The notes below the pieces were generated by a model that had not been told where the DNA came from, made no database searches, and worked only from the letters and a program-made list of their open reading frames with translations. From contig NZ_JAKZFD010000015.1 of NCBI RefSeq assembly GCF_022549225.1, forward strand, positions 1 through 64,000: DNA of 64,000 nt. Reading direction: 5' to 3'. A program made the translations under genes and the position numbers. Positions 1 to 9,386 of this stretch are shown piece after piece (the first letter of the stretch is position 1; every line of letters begins with the position of its first letter). The DNA comes from Pelomonas sp. CA6 (GTDB lineage Bacteria; Pseudomonadota; Gammaproteobacteria; Burkholderiales; Burkholderiaceae_C).

Positions 1-18
1 TTGAAACAGGATGTCCAT
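1..18 (-). CDS. Possible 5' end of a gene leaving the window (LivH-like permease?)
   Basis: Six codons, read leftwards as M-D-I-L-F-Q, run off the left edge. A GGAG lies about 8 bases before the ATG, which supports a real start. LivH-type branched-chain amino-acid permeases of Burkholderiales often begin with a similar MDI(L/F)xQ peptide, so such a permease is a guess from family knowledge. Six codons cannot prove it; a chance ATG is the alternative. Confidence 0.3.
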
Positions 19-80
19 GGACCGACTCCGCAGCGACGCGCCCGTGGCGCCGCGTTCATTGGTGGAGCAGGCCCGCCCAT

Positions 81-105
81 AAAAAAGCCCACGGCGGGCG
101 TGGGC
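81..105 (-). terminator. Rho-independent terminator, minus strand
   Basis: On the minus strand a 7-bp stem (GCCCACG / CGTGGGC) with a 5-base loop is followed by six T. It could end rarA transcripts, or act as an attenuator in the leader of whatever starts at the left edge, because a promoter-like sequence lies between it and rarA. Confidence 0.75.
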
Positions 106-137
106 GCAATGCCGCCGTCGGGCCTGCAAGTGCGGAA

Positions 138-164
138 ATTCTAGATAGGCCGCACTGCGCACAA
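138..164 (-). promoter_or_regulatory. Weak promoter-like sequence, minus strand
   Basis: The minus strand shows TTGTGC, a 15-base gap and TAGAAT. The -10 is good, but the spacing is short for sigma-70. It lies upstream of the terminator at 81-105, so a transcript from here would be about 50 nt if it terminated. Confidence 0.3.
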
Positions 165-178
165 CGGCTGTGGATTAC

Positions 179-197
179 CCGCAGGGCGGCCCTGCGG
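179..197 (-). other. Hairpin downstream of rarA
   Basis: A perfect 8-bp inverted repeat (CCGCAGGG / CCCTGCGG, loop CGG) begins 37 bases after the rarA stop codon. No T-run follows on the minus strand, so it is at best a 3'-end stabilising structure or a weak terminator. Confidence 0.35.
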
Positions 198-233
198 CTT
201 CGTGCTAGCGTCCGCCTTCGCGGCTGACGGCGG

Positions 234-1601
234 TCAAGCGCCGGTGTCGTCTTCGCGAGCCTCGTGATTCAATCGGCGCAGCTCGGCCAGGCGGTCGGCG
301 ATGCGAATCTCCAATCCGCGCGGCACGGGCTCGTAAAAGCGCTGGTCCTCCAGGCCGTCGGGCAGGTACTGCTCGCCGGCGACGAAGGCACCCGGGAAGT
401 CATGCGCGTAGCGATAGGCCTTGCCATAGCCCAGCTCCTTCATCAGCCGGGTCGGCGCATTGCGCAGATGCACGGGCACCGGGCGGCTGCTGTCCTGCTT
501 GATCAGCGCCCGCACCTGGTTGTAGGCCTTGTAGACGGCGTTGGACTTGGGCGCAATGGCCAGATAGACCACGGCCTGCGCCAGCGTCAGTTCGCCCTCG
601 GGCGAGCCCAGGCGCTCATAGGTGTCGGCGGCGTCCAGCGTGAGCCGCAGCGCGCGCGGGTCGGCCAGGCCGATGTCCTCGCTGGCCATGCGGATCAGGC
701 GGCGGGTGATGTAGCGCGCATCCACGCCGCCATCGAGCATGCGCACCAGCCAGTACAGCGCCGCGTCGGGATCGGAGCCGCGCACCGATTTATGCAGCGC
801 CGAGATGACGTCGTAGAACTGATCGCCACCCTTGTCGTAGCGGCGCAGCTGCTCGCCCAGCGTGCGCTCCAGCAGCGCATCGTCGATCTCGGCGGTGCCC
901 GACGGCGTCAGCTGGGCCACAGTCTCCAGCGTGTTGAGCAGGCGGCGCGCATCGCCATCGGCATAGCCGATGAGGCGCTGGACCGCACTTTCGCTGAACG
1001 GCGGGCATTGCAGCGCCGCGATGCCGCGCGACAGCAGCTCGCGTTGGTCCTCTTCGTCCATGGCCCGCAGCACATGGACAGTGGCGCGCGACAGCAGCGC
1101 CGAGTTGACCTCGAACGACGGGTTTTCGGTCGTCGCGCCGATGAAGCTGAACAGCCCGGATTCGACATGCGGCAGGAAGGCATCCTGCTGCGCCTTGTTG
1201 AAGCGGTGCACCTCGTCGACGAAGACGATGGTGCGCCGCCCCTGCCCGGCCGCCGCCTGGGCGCGCTCCACCGCCTCGCGGATGTCCTTCACGCCGCCCA
1301 GCACCGCGGAAATGGCAATGAACTGCGCGTCGAAATGCTGCGCCATCAGCCGCGCCAGCGTGGTCTTGCCCACGCCGGGCGGCCCCCACAGGATCATGGA
1401 ATGCGGACGGCCGGTCTCCAGCGCCACGCGCAAGGGCATGCCCTCGCCGAGCAGATGGCGCTGGCCGACGACTTCGTCGAGCTGGCGCGGACGCAGGCGC
1501 TCGGGCAGCGGCGCGGCGCCGGGTGCGGCGACCGGCGCGCGCGCGGACGACGGCTGCGGCACCGGGTCGAACTCGTCCGGGAACAGCGAGGCGTTGCTCA
1601 T
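234..1601 (-). CDS. rarA: Replication-associated recombination protein A (RarA/MgsA)
   Basis: A 455-residue AAA+ ATPase of the RarA/MgsA/WRNIP1 family, which acts on stalled replication forks and is related to clamp-loader subunits. The Walker A motif GPPGVGKT is at about residues 73-80 and the Walker B IVFVDE at 125-130, followed by the family's VHRFNKAQQD stretch and the sensor-1 motif GATTENPS. The C-terminal MgsA-type tetramerisation region (YWLVRMLDGG onwards) is present. The start is the ATG giving MSNASLFPDEF, because upstream in-frame sequence does not look like protein. The N-terminal 30 residues are a low-complexity Ala/Pro stretch. It follows ftsK and lolA, a common Burkholderiales order. 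Confidence 0.95.
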   Translation of the reverse strand: MSNASLFPDEFDPVPQPSSARAPVAAPGAAPLPERLRPRQLDEVVGQRHLLGEGMPLRVALETGRPHSMILWGPPGVGKTTLARLMAQHFDAQFIAISAVLGGVKDIREAVERAQAAAGQGRRTIVFVDEVHRFNKAQQDAFLPHVESGLFSFIGATTENPSFEVNSALLSRATVHVLRAMDEEDQRELLSRGIAALQCPPFSESAVQRLIGYADGDARRLLNTLETVAQLTPSGTAEIDDALLERTLGEQLRRYDKGGDQFYDVISALHKSVRGSDPDAALYWLVRMLDGGVDARYITRRLIRMASEDIGLADPRALRLTLDAADTYERLGSPEGELTLAQAVVYLAIAPKSNAVYKAYNQVRALIKQDSSRPVPVHLRNAPTRLMKELGYGKAYRYAHDFPGAFVAGEQYLPDGLEDQRFYEPVPRGLEIRIADRLAELRRLNHEAREDDTGA

Positions 1602-1618
1602 GCGTGCATTCGCCGGCC

Positions 1619-2296
1619 TCAGCGCGACTGGACCACGTCGGTGCCGGCCGGCGGATCGAAGCGGAAACGCTCGGCCGGGAGTCGGGTGTTGACCTGCACC
1701 TCGCTGAACTGCATCAGCGAGCGTTGACCGAAGGCATCGGTGAACTCCATCGCCGCCAGGGTCTGGCCCTTGAAACCCAGCTTCAGGCCCTGGAAGCCGC
1801 TGTCGCTGCGGCGCGGCGAGGCCTGCACCCAGTCCAGGCCCTGTTCGGAGGGCAGGTTCTTCAGTTCGAACTCGCGCTGCAGGTCGCCGCCGGCGAGCAG
1901 GGCCACCGGCGTAGCGCCCAGCGCCTGGTCCATCGCGCGCACCGTGGCCTGGGCCAGCTCGGGGTCGTAGACCCAGACCTTCTTGCCATCGCCGATGATG
2001 AGCTGAGGCGCCGGCTTCTCGTAGCTGAAGCGGAACTGGTTGGGGCGCTGGAACTCGAAGCTGCCGCTGGAGCTCTTCTTGCGCCGGCCATCGGGCGAGC
2101 TGACGGTCTGGGTGAAGCTGGCGCGGCCGCTCTTCACCTCGGCGACAAATTGCTGCAGCGCGCCGACACCATCGGCACGGGCGGCGCCCGCGGTTGCGGC
2201 CAGCAGGGCCAAGCCCAGCGCCGAATTGAGGAACAACTTCTTCATGACTTGCTTGTCCATCGCGAAGGGAAAGGGCGTCTCGATCGCCGCGCTCAT
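1619..2296 (-). CDS. lolA: Outer-membrane lipoprotein carrier protein LolA
   Basis: The periplasmic chaperone that moves lipoproteins from the LolCDE exporter to LolB at the outer membrane. After the signal sequence the protein shows the LolA pattern: [16 protein letters not shown] near the mature N-terminus, [16 protein letters not shown], and [13 protein letters not shown]. The ATG at 2296 overlaps the ftsK stop as ATGA, but gives 17 residues before the obvious signal peptide [20 protein letters not shown]. The true start may therefore be the ATG at 2245 (or 2260). No candidate has a strong ribosome-binding site. It is probably co-transcribed with ftsK and rarA. Confidence 0.9.
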   Translation of the reverse strand: MSAAIETPFPFAMDKQVMKKLFLNSALGLALLAATAGAARADGVGALQQFVAEVKSGRASFTQTVSSPDGRRKKSSSGSFEFQRPNQFRFSYEKPAPQLIIGDGKKVWVYDPELAQATVRAMDQALGATPVALLAGGDLQREFELKNLPSEQGLDWVQASPRRSDSGFQGLKLGFKGQTLAAMEFTDAFGQRSLMQFSEVQVNTRLPAERFRFDPPAGTDVVQSR

Positions 2297-4653
2297 TCGT
2301 CGCGCTTGGGCACGATGATGTCGCGGTTGCCGTTGGTGGCCATGGACGAGACCAGGCCCGACTTCTCCATCTGCTCCAGCAGACGGGCCGCGCGGTTGTA
2401 GCCGATGCGCAGATGACGCTGCACCAGCGAGATCGAGGCCCGCTTGTGCTGCAGCACGATGGCGACGGCCTGGTCGTACATCGGATCGGACTCGGCGTCG
2501 CCGCTGTTGCCCAGGCCCGGCAGCCCATCGCCGCCTCCGCCCTCGCCGTCGAGCACCCCGCCCTCCAGGATGCCTTCGATGTAGTTGGGCTCGCCGCCCT
2601 GCTCCTTAAGGTACTCGACGACACGGTGCACCTCGTCGTCGCTGACGAAGGCGCCGTGCACGCGCACCGGCAAGCCGGTGCCCGAGGCCATGTAGAGCAT
2701 GTCGCCCATGCCCAGCAGCGCCTCGGCGCCCATCTGGTCGAGGATGGTGCGGCTGTCGATCTTGGAACTGACCTGGAAGGACAGTCGGGTCGGAATGTTG
2801 GCCTTGATCAGGCCGGTGATCACGTCCACCGACGGACGCTGCGTCGCCAGGATGAGGTGGATGCCCGCGGCACGCGCCTTCTGCGCCAGGCGCGCGATCA
2901 GCTCTTCGATCTTCTTGCCCACCACCATCATCAGGTCGGCCAGCTCGTCGATCACCACCACGATGTGGGGCAGGCGCTCCAGCGGCTCCGGCTCCTCGGG
3001 CGTCAGGCTGAAAGGATTAGGGATCTTCTCCTCGCGCTCGGCGGCGTCGGCGATCTTCTTGTTGTAGCCGGCCAGGTTGCGCACGCCCAGCTTGGACATC
3101 AGCTTGTAGCGCCGCTCCATCTCGCCCACGCACCAGTTCAGCGCGTTGCCGGCCTGTTTCATGTCGGTGACCACAGGCGCCAGCAAATGCGGGATGCCCT
3201 CGTAGACGCTCATTTCCAGCATCTTCGGGTCGATCAGGATCAGCCGCACGTCGCGCGCCTCGGCCTTGTACAGCAGCGACAGAATCATCGCGTTGATGCC
3301 CACCGACTTGCCCGAGCCGGTGGTACCGGCGACCAGGCAGTGCGGCATCTTGGCTAGGTCGGCCACCACGGGCTGGCCGACGATGTCCTTGCCCAGGCCC
3401 ATGGTCAGCGACGACGCGGCATCGGCATAGACCTGGGAGCCGAGGATCTCGGACAGGCGTATGGTCTGGCGCCGCGCATTGGGCAGCTCCAGCGCCATGT
3501 AGTTCTTGCCCGGGATGGTTTCGACCACGCGGATGGACACCAGGCTCAGCGAGCGCGCCAGGTCCTTGGCCAGGTTGACGATCTGCGAGCCCTTCACGCC
3601 GGTGGCCGGCTCGATCTCATAGCGCGTGATCACCGGGCCAGGCATCGCCGCCACCACCCGCACCTCGACGCCGAAGTCCTTCAACTTCTTCTCGATCATG
3701 CGGCTGGTCATTTCCAGCGATTCGGGCGTGACGGTCTCGATGCGCGGCGGCGGCGCATCGAGCAGGTCCACCTGCGGCAGCTTGGCGTCGCTGGGGTCCA
3801 CGAACAGCGTCTGCTGGCGTTCCTTGGCGACGCGGGTGGACTTGGGCACCTCCACCACCGGCGTCTCGATCACGATGGGTTGGTGCTCCTCGACGACGTG
3901 GCGCTCTTCCTCCACCACCTGCTCGCGCTCGCGCTTGGCGACCTTGCCGACGCGCTTGTCCTCGGCGATCTCGCGCTGCGTGACCTGGCGCTCGCGCAGG
4001 CCCTCGATCCAGGTACCGATCAGTTCCGCCACGCGCAGCCACGAGAACTTCAGCGCCCAGGCCGAACCCAGCACGAGCGCGGCGATCCACACCACGCCCG
4101 AGCCGGCAAAGCCCAGCAGCCTCATGCTCAGCGGCCCCAGGGTGTAGCCGACGATGCCGCCGGCATGGCCCGGCAGGCGCGTCTCCCAGCCATAGAGGCG
4201 CGTCCATTCGAGCGCGCAACTGGCCGCCAGCAGCAACAGCAGCCCCCCCGCCGTGGGCAGCCGCTCGCGCAGGCCGCGCGGCGGCGTATCGTCGGCACGC
4301 AGCAGGCCAGCCAGGGCGCCCAGCCAGCTGCGCAGGCCCACCAGCATCAGCCACCAGCAGGAATAGCCGAAGCCGAACAGCAGCAGATCGGAGATCCAGG
4401 CACCCAGGGCACCGACGCGATTGCGCGTGAGCTCCTGGCCCGCGGCGACGCTGAAAGCGGAATCGGCCCGGTCATGGCTGAGCAGCGCCAGCAAGACCAG
4501 GCACCACAGAATCCCGGTCGCCAGCAACCACAGCGGCGTACGCAGCGGGTTGGACGGCGCCGCCACGGGCGCCGGAGACTTCTTGCCGCGCCGCAAGGTG
4601 GCGCGTTCGGCGGCCGGCGTCTCGCCGTTCAGAAGGGAACCTGGAAAACTCAT
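2293..4653 (-). CDS. ftsK: DNA translocase FtsK
   Basis: A 786-residue septal DNA pump that clears chromosome termini during division and activates XerCD recombination. The N-terminus carries about four membrane segments (residues 40-60, 85-110, 135-150, 180-200). A charged linker follows (Glu/Arg-rich, 215-300), much shorter than in E. coli FtsK. The motor domain has Walker A GTTGSGKS at 443-450 and Walker [13 protein letters not shown]. The C-terminal winged-helix gamma domain (residues about 715-786, ending near [16 protein letters not shown]) recognises KOPS sites. The start ATG follows non-coding sequence. The stop overlaps the next ATG (lolA) by 4 bases. Confidence 0.97.
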   Translation of the reverse strand: MSFPGSLLNGETPAAERATLRRGKKSPAPVAAPSNPLRTPLWLLATGILWCLVLLALLSHDRADSAFSVAAGQELTRNRVGALGAWISDLLLFGFGYSCWWLMLVGLRSWLGALAGLLRADDTPPRGLRERLPTAGGLLLLLAASCALEWTRLYGWETRLPGHAGGIVGYTLGPLSMRLLGFAGSGVVWIAALVLGSAWALKFSWLRVAELIGTWIEGLRERQVTQREIAEDKRVGKVAKREREQVVEEERHVVEEHQPIVIETPVVEVPKSTRVAKERQQTLFVDPSDAKLPQVDLLDAPPPRIETVTPESLEMTSRMIEKKLKDFGVEVRVVAAMPGPVITRYEIEPATGVKGSQIVNLAKDLARSLSLVSIRVVETIPGKNYMALELPNARRQTIRLSEILGSQVYADAASSLTMGLGKDIVGQPVVADLAKMPHCLVAGTTGSGKSVGINAMILSLLYKAEARDVRLILIDPKMLEMSVYEGIPHLLAPVVTDMKQAGNALNWCVGEMERRYKLMSKLGVRNLAGYNKKIADAAEREEKIPNPFSLTPEEPEPLERLPHIVVVIDELADLMMVVGKKIEELIARLAQKARAAGIHLILATQRPSVDVITGLIKANIPTRLSFQVSSKIDSRTILDQMGAEALLGMGDMLYMASGTGLPVRVHGAFVSDDEVHRVVEYLKEQGGEPNYIEGILEGGVLDGEGGGGDGLPGLGNSGDAESDPMYDQAVAIVLQHKRASISLVQRHLRIGYNRAARLLEQMEKSGLVSSMATNGNRDIIVPKRDE

Positions 4654-4709
4654 CCCGCCATTGTGACGCAGGCCAACCGCTCAGGCCCCGGGGGCGGCGT
4701 CCCAGGTGT

Positions 4710-5378
4710 TCAATCGTGTTGCAGTCGTTCCTTGATGACGACCGACCCGTTCTCCAGAGTCTCGATCACGCCGCGGTCCTCCAGGTCCTTCATGACCCGG
4801 CTGACCATCTCGCGCGAGGCGCCGACCACCTTGGCCATGTCCTGGCGCGACACCTTGCCGCGGATGATCTTGACGCCCTTTTCTTCTTCCGCCATGTCCA
4901 GCAGCGTGCGGGCGACACGGCCGTACACGTCCAGCAGCGCCAGCGATTCGATCTGGCGGTCGGCATTGCGCAGCCGCGCAACCAGGCCGCGCAGAATGCC
5001 GTACGCCAAGCTGTTGGGTTCGGGTAGGCAGCGGGCGAATTCCGCACGCCCCAGCACCAGCATGTCGGTCTGCACCTCGGCGCGCACGGTGGCCGAATGC
5101 GGTTCGTTGTCGATCAAACTCATCTCGCCGACATAGTCGCCCGGCTGCAGCACGGCCAGGATCACCTCCCGGCCGCGGTTGTCGGCGGTCAGCACCCGGG
5201 CGCGGCCGTTCAGCAGGATGAACAGCGCGTTCGACTTGGTGCCCTGCTCCACCACCAGCTCGCCCCGCTTGAAGCGGCGCTTGACGACGCTGTCGGCGAT
5301 GGACTGCGCCTGATCGGCCGTGAGCAGCGAGAACAGCGGCACGCGGCGGATCAGGTCAAGGTTGGACAGCATGGCCAT
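4710..5378 (-). CDS. Crp/Fnr-family transcriptional regulator
   Basis: A 222-residue regulator with an N-terminal cyclic-nucleotide-binding-type beta-barrel (residues about 15-120, with PGDYVGEMSLIDNEPHSATVRA resembling the cNMP phosphate cassette). A dimerisation helix and a C-terminal winged helix-turn-helix follow (SRQDMAKVVGASREMVSRVMKDL, about 175-197). The cassette has R-S/A-T-V, close to the cAMP-binding consensus, so a nucleotide ligand is possible but unproven. It lacks the N-terminal cysteines of FNR. A strong AGGAGG sits 9 bases before the chosen ATG; the second ATG two codons later is less well placed. It is divergent from trxB, with a palindrome in the shared gap. Confidence 0.88.
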   Translation of the reverse strand: MAMLSNLDLIRRVPLFSLLTADQAQSIADSVVKRRFKRGELVVEQGTKSNALFILLNGRARVLTADNRGREVILAVLQPGDYVGEMSLIDNEPHSATVRAEVQTDMLVLGRAEFARCLPEPNSLAYGILRGLVARLRNADRQIESLALLDVYGRVARTLLDMAEEEKGVKIIRGKVSRQDMAKVVGASREMVSRVMKDLEDRGVIETLENGSVVIKERLQHD

Positions 5379-5503
5379 GAGAGCTTTCCTCCTGTCTGGT
5401 CTTGCTCATTACGTCAGGCGAGTGTATGTGCCAAGACCTAGAATCCGGCCACTGTGTCAACTTGTTCACAACATCTTTCGGTCGCCAGCGCGTAGATTGC
5501 GCG

Positions 5504-5519
5504 ATTCCGTGCACGGAAT
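5504..5519. promoter_or_regulatory. 16-bp perfect palindrome in the crp-like/trxB gap
   Basis: ATTCCGTGCACGGAAT is a perfect 16-bp palindrome, 80 bases before the trxB ATG, in the divergent gap. Its size suits a dimeric regulator. A looser TGTGT-N8-TCACA pair lies at 5453-5470. The cognate protein is unknown; autoregulation by the adjacent Crp-like protein is an inference. Confidence 0.4.
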
Positions 5520-5550
5520 GCGAAGTCGACGCGCTCGCCGGCCGGCCTGA

Positions 5551-6580
<1,030 letters not shown>

Positions 6581-6594
6581 CCGTGGCGCGCGCC

Positions 6595-6624
6595 TTGGCA
6601 AACAGATCGCGAGTAGGCTATACT
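6595..6624 (+). promoter_or_regulatory. Sigma-70 promoter for rpmB-rpmG
   Basis: TTGGCA and TATACT separated by 18 bases. The predicted transcript starts near 6631, leaving a leader of roughly 210 nt before rpmB. The leader holds no convincing reading frame. Confidence 0.7.
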
Positions 6625-6842
6625 CGCGGTCTTTCTTGCGCATACCTTGCGCTCGTTGATGGCATCGCATCCCTGATGCGGCACGCGTCGACGCAGCAGA
6701 CACGGCTGTTCGAGCAAGAGAACACGGGTTACCGCCACCCTTTTGGCGAGGTGAGGCCGCCGCTTCACGGTTGCATGCTCAGGTTGTCCTGCGCGCTTCC
6801 GGCGTCTAGCGGTCGCTGTATGACAAGTATCGGAGTGTCCTC

Positions 6843-7076
6843 ATGGCACGCGTCTGCGAAGTCACGGGCAAGAAGCCCATGGTCGGGAACAACGTTTCCC
6901 ACGCCAACAACAAAACCAAGCGCCGGTTCCTGCCGAACCTGCAATACCGTCGTTTCTGGGTCGAGAGCGAGAACCGCTGGGTGCGCCTGCGCATCAGCAA
7001 CGCGGGTCTGCGCCTGATCGACAAGAAGGGCATCGACGCCGTGCTGGCCGACCTGCGTGCCCGCGGTCAAGCCTAA
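6843..7076 (+). CDS. rpmB: 50S ribosomal protein L28
   Basis: A 77-residue small basic ribosomal protein. It begins [20 protein letters not shown] and contains [10 protein letters not shown], the hallmark of L28. A GGAG lies close before the ATG. It is followed 22 bases later by rpmG, the usual bacterial pairing. A strong promoter with a long leader precedes it, so leader-level control by a ribosomal protein is possible but not shown. Confidence 0.97.
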   Translation: MARVCEVTGKKPMVGNNVSHANNKTKRRFLPNLQYRRFWVESENRWVRLRISNAGLRLIDKKGIDAVLADLRARGQA

Positions 7077-7098
7077 TCACTGAATCAGGAGCGATACC

Positions 7099-7269
7099 AT
7101 GGCATCCAAAGGCGGACGCGAGAAGATCAAGCTGGAATCCACTGCCGGCACCGGTCACTTCTACACGACCAACAAGAACAAGAAGACCACGCCCGAAAAG
7201 CTGGAATTCATGAAGTTCGACCCCAAGGCACGCAAGCACGTGCTGTACAAGGAAATCAAGCTGAAGTAA
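7099..7269 (+). CDS. rpmG: 50S ribosomal protein L33
   Basis: A 56-residue protein beginning [20 protein letters not shown] and containing [16 protein letters not shown], typical of L33. It has no Cys-x2-Cys zinc ribbons, so it is the zinc-free (C-minus) type. AGGAGC lies 8 bases before the ATG. It is co-transcribed with rpmB and followed by a hairpin terminator. Confidence 0.96.
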   Translation: MASKGGREKIKLESTAGTGHFYTTNKNKKTTPEKLEFMKFDPKARKHVLYKEIKLK

Positions 7270-7292
7270 TTCGGCCCTCTTCCTTGAAGAAG

Positions 7293-7317
7293 CAAAGCCC
7301 GCCATTGGCGGGCTTTG
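7293..7317 (+). terminator. Terminator after rpmG
   Basis: An 11-bp stem (CAAAGCCCGCC / GGCGGGCTTTG, loop ATT) followed by a modest T-rich tail. It separates rpmG from the convergent DUF3016 gene and could serve both strands. Confidence 0.75.
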
Positions 7318-7345
7318 TCGTTTCTGCCGGATCTTGCGCGAAGGC

Positions 7346-7858
7346 TTACTGGCCCTTGGCCATGCTGGAGGGCTTGCCCACCAGTTCCTTGCTCATCCAG
7401 TCGTCGATGAGCTTCTTCTCGTAGCGCATGGGATCGTCCGGTCCATAGCGCACCATCGTGGCGGTCTGGTAGCTCAGATCGGTCAGCGAGGCGTCGCCCC
7501 GCTTGAGTTCCTTGCCACCCTCGCTGAGCACATAGCTGAGGGTAATGCGCGGGATGGTGGCACTGCGCATCACGCGGATGCGCTGCATGCCGCTGCCCCG
7601 AGGCTCGATCTCGCCCGCAAGATCCACGTCCTTGACTTCGATCTTCAGCTGCTTGCCGGGCAGCTGCTTGGCCGCCTGTTCCTCGAAGTGCGTGGCCAGC
7701 ACCTTGAGCGCATCATCACGGTCACGCTCGGACTCGCCCGCGTCACTGAACTTCTCCGGAGAAACGAACTTCACCTCGGCCTGGGCCAGGGCCATGCCGG
7801 CCTGCAGCGTCAGCACGACGGCGGCGGCACGGGCGATGACCGTGATCCTGTTGTTCAT
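7346..7858 (-). CDS. DUF3016 domain-containing exported protein
   Basis: A 170-residue protein with a clear signal peptide (MNNRITVIARAAAVVLTLQA, cleavage near ALAQA) and a mature domain resembling DUF3016: VKFVSPEKFSDAG, then a basic/acidic stretch with LKIEVKDVDLAGEIEPRG and IRVMRSATIPRITLSYVL. Function is unknown in the family; it is probably periplasmic. AAGGAG is well placed before the ATG, and a CATAAT -10 lies upstream. It is apparently monocistronic, between the ribosomal-protein terminator and the desaturase. Confidence 0.8.
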   Translation of the reverse strand: MNNRITVIARAAAVVLTLQAGMALAQAEVKFVSPEKFSDAGESERDRDDALKVLATHFEEQAAKQLPGKQLKIEVKDVDLAGEIEPRGSGMQRIRVMRSATIPRITLSYVLSEGGKELKRGDASLTDLSYQTATMVRYGPDDPMRYEKKLIDDWMSKELVGKPSSMAKGQ

Positions 7859-7907
7859 GGCAGCTCCTTGTGGGATTCATCGGAGCTCAAATTATGTGGC
7901 CATGATG

Positions 7908-7932
7908 AAAAAAAGCGCGGCCGGGGCCGCGC
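7908..7932 (-). terminator. Terminator of the desaturase gene
   Basis: On the minus strand a GCGCGGC-type stem of 7-8 bp is followed by seven T, 60 bases after the desaturase stop codon. Confidence 0.85.
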
Positions 7933-7992
7933 TCTTTACTGCTGCGAAACTTCGCGCAACGCACCGGTCATCACCGGTTACGGCTGCAACAT

Positions 7993-9216
7993 TCAGGCAC
8001 GCACAGTCCGCAGGCCCAGCGCAAACGCCTTCAGTTCGGCAATGCCGCTCTCTTCCGCCTTGCGGCACCAGGCCTGCAGGTCGGCCACCAGCTGCTCGGC
8101 GGAGACATTGGTCCGCGTCCAGAGCTGGCGCAGTTCCTCGCGCATGCTGGTGAGTTTGTGCAGCGCGGGGCTGGCCGCCAGCGCACCGGCGATCTGCTCG
8201 CGATAGGCGCTGGGAATGCGGTCCTGGTCACGGTGCAACCAGCGCTTGGCCAGCTTGAATTGCGCCCACTGCTCGCTGTGCTGCTGGCCAGCCGCCTTCA
8301 GGCGCGCCAGTTCACCGGCGCAGGCGGTGCGCATTTCGCGTGCGTAGCGGGCCATCAGCTCGTAGCGGTTAGCGATGATGGCCTCCAGCGTGTCCTTGTC
8401 GGCCACGGCCTTAAGCTCGCCGGTACGCATCTGCGGCGCGGTCTTGCGCACCTTGGCCCAGCCCAGCATCTCGAAGGCGCGGATATAGCCCCAGCCGATG
8501 TCGAACTCGAAGGGCTTGACCGAGAACTTGGCCGAGGTCGGGTAGGTGTGGTGGTTGTTGTGCAACTCCTCGCCGCCGATGATCAGCCCCCAGGGCGAGA
8601 CATTGGTCGACGCGTCCTGCGCCTCGAAGTTGCGATAGCCCCAGTAGTGGCCCACGCCGTTGATCACACCCGCCGCCCAGAACGGGATCCAGGCCATCTG
8701 GATCGCCCAGATGGTGACACCGATCGCGCCGAACAGCGCCAGGTTGATGACCATCATCAGCGAGACGCCGAGCACCGAGTGACGGGTGTAGACGTTGCGC
8801 TCCATCCAGTCGTCGGGCACGCCGTGGCTGTACTTGGCCAGGGTTTCCTGGTTCTTGGCTTCGGCACGATAGAGCTCAGAGCCGCGCAGCATCACGGTTT
8901 CGATGCCGCGGGTGATGGGGCTGTGCGGATCCTCCTCGGTCTCGCACTTCGCATGGTGCTTGCGGTGGATGGCCACCCACTCCTTGGTCACCATGCCCGT
9001 GGTCATCCACAGCCAGAAGCGGAAGAAGTGAGACGGAATGGGCCCCAGGTCCAGCGCCCGGTGCGCCTGCGCGCGGTGCAGGAAGATGGTGACAGCGGCG
9101 ATCGTGATGTGCGTCACGACCAGCGTGTACGCGAGGATCTGCCACCAACTGGCGCCCAGCAGGCCGTCGCTCAGCCAGTTCAGCACGCCATCGTGCACGG
9201 TATTCAAGAAGTCCAT
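7993..9216 (-). CDS. Membrane fatty-acid (acyl) desaturase
   Basis: A 407-residue integral-membrane di-iron desaturase. It has the three histidine boxes expected for delta-9 acyl desaturases: HRAQAH (47-52), HRKHH (84-88) and HNNHH (219-223), set between hydrophobic segments. It probably makes monounsaturated acyl chains aerobically to adjust membrane fluidity. The C-terminal 130 residues beyond the catalytic core are helical and charged, a region seen in proteobacterial members. AGGA precedes the ATG by about 5 bases. It stands alone between two terminator-like regions. Whether the substrate is acyl-CoA, acyl-ACP or phospholipid cannot be read from sequence. Confidence 0.9.
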   Translation of the reverse strand: MDFLNTVHDGVLNWLSDGLLGASWWQILAYTLVVTHITIAAVTIFLHRAQAHRALDLGPIPSHFFRFWLWMTTGMVTKEWVAIHRKHHAKCETEEDPHSPITRGIETVMLRGSELYRAEAKNQETLAKYSHGVPDDWMERNVYTRHSVLGVSLMMVINLALFGAIGVTIWAIQMAWIPFWAAGVINGVGHYWGYRNFEAQDASTNVSPWGLIIGGEELHNNHHTYPTSAKFSVKPFEFDIGWGYIRAFEMLGWAKVRKTAPQMRTGELKAVADKDTLEAIIANRYELMARYAREMRTACAGELARLKAAGQQHSEQWAQFKLAKRWLHRDQDRIPSAYREQIAGALAASPALHKLTSMREELRQLWTRTNVSAEQLVADLQAWCRKAEESGIAELKAFALGLRTVRA

Positions 9217-9386
9217 TCGGTCCTAGCCCGCCCCCGAGAGCATCGGGGGCACTGATCCACAGAAGCCGCAATTGTAGGCGACGCCCCCTAAATCAAGCCC
9301 TGCGGCTTTTCCTTGCCCCAAATCAGGCCCACCCGAAGCGCGCAGCATTGCCGCGCGCCATGGGCAGGCGACGAACGGTCGTGGCC

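Noticed and set aside
5453-5470. CRP-like TGTGT-N8-TCACA upstream of trxB
   Set aside because: The half-sites are two bases too far apart for the CRP consensus, and one has a mismatch.
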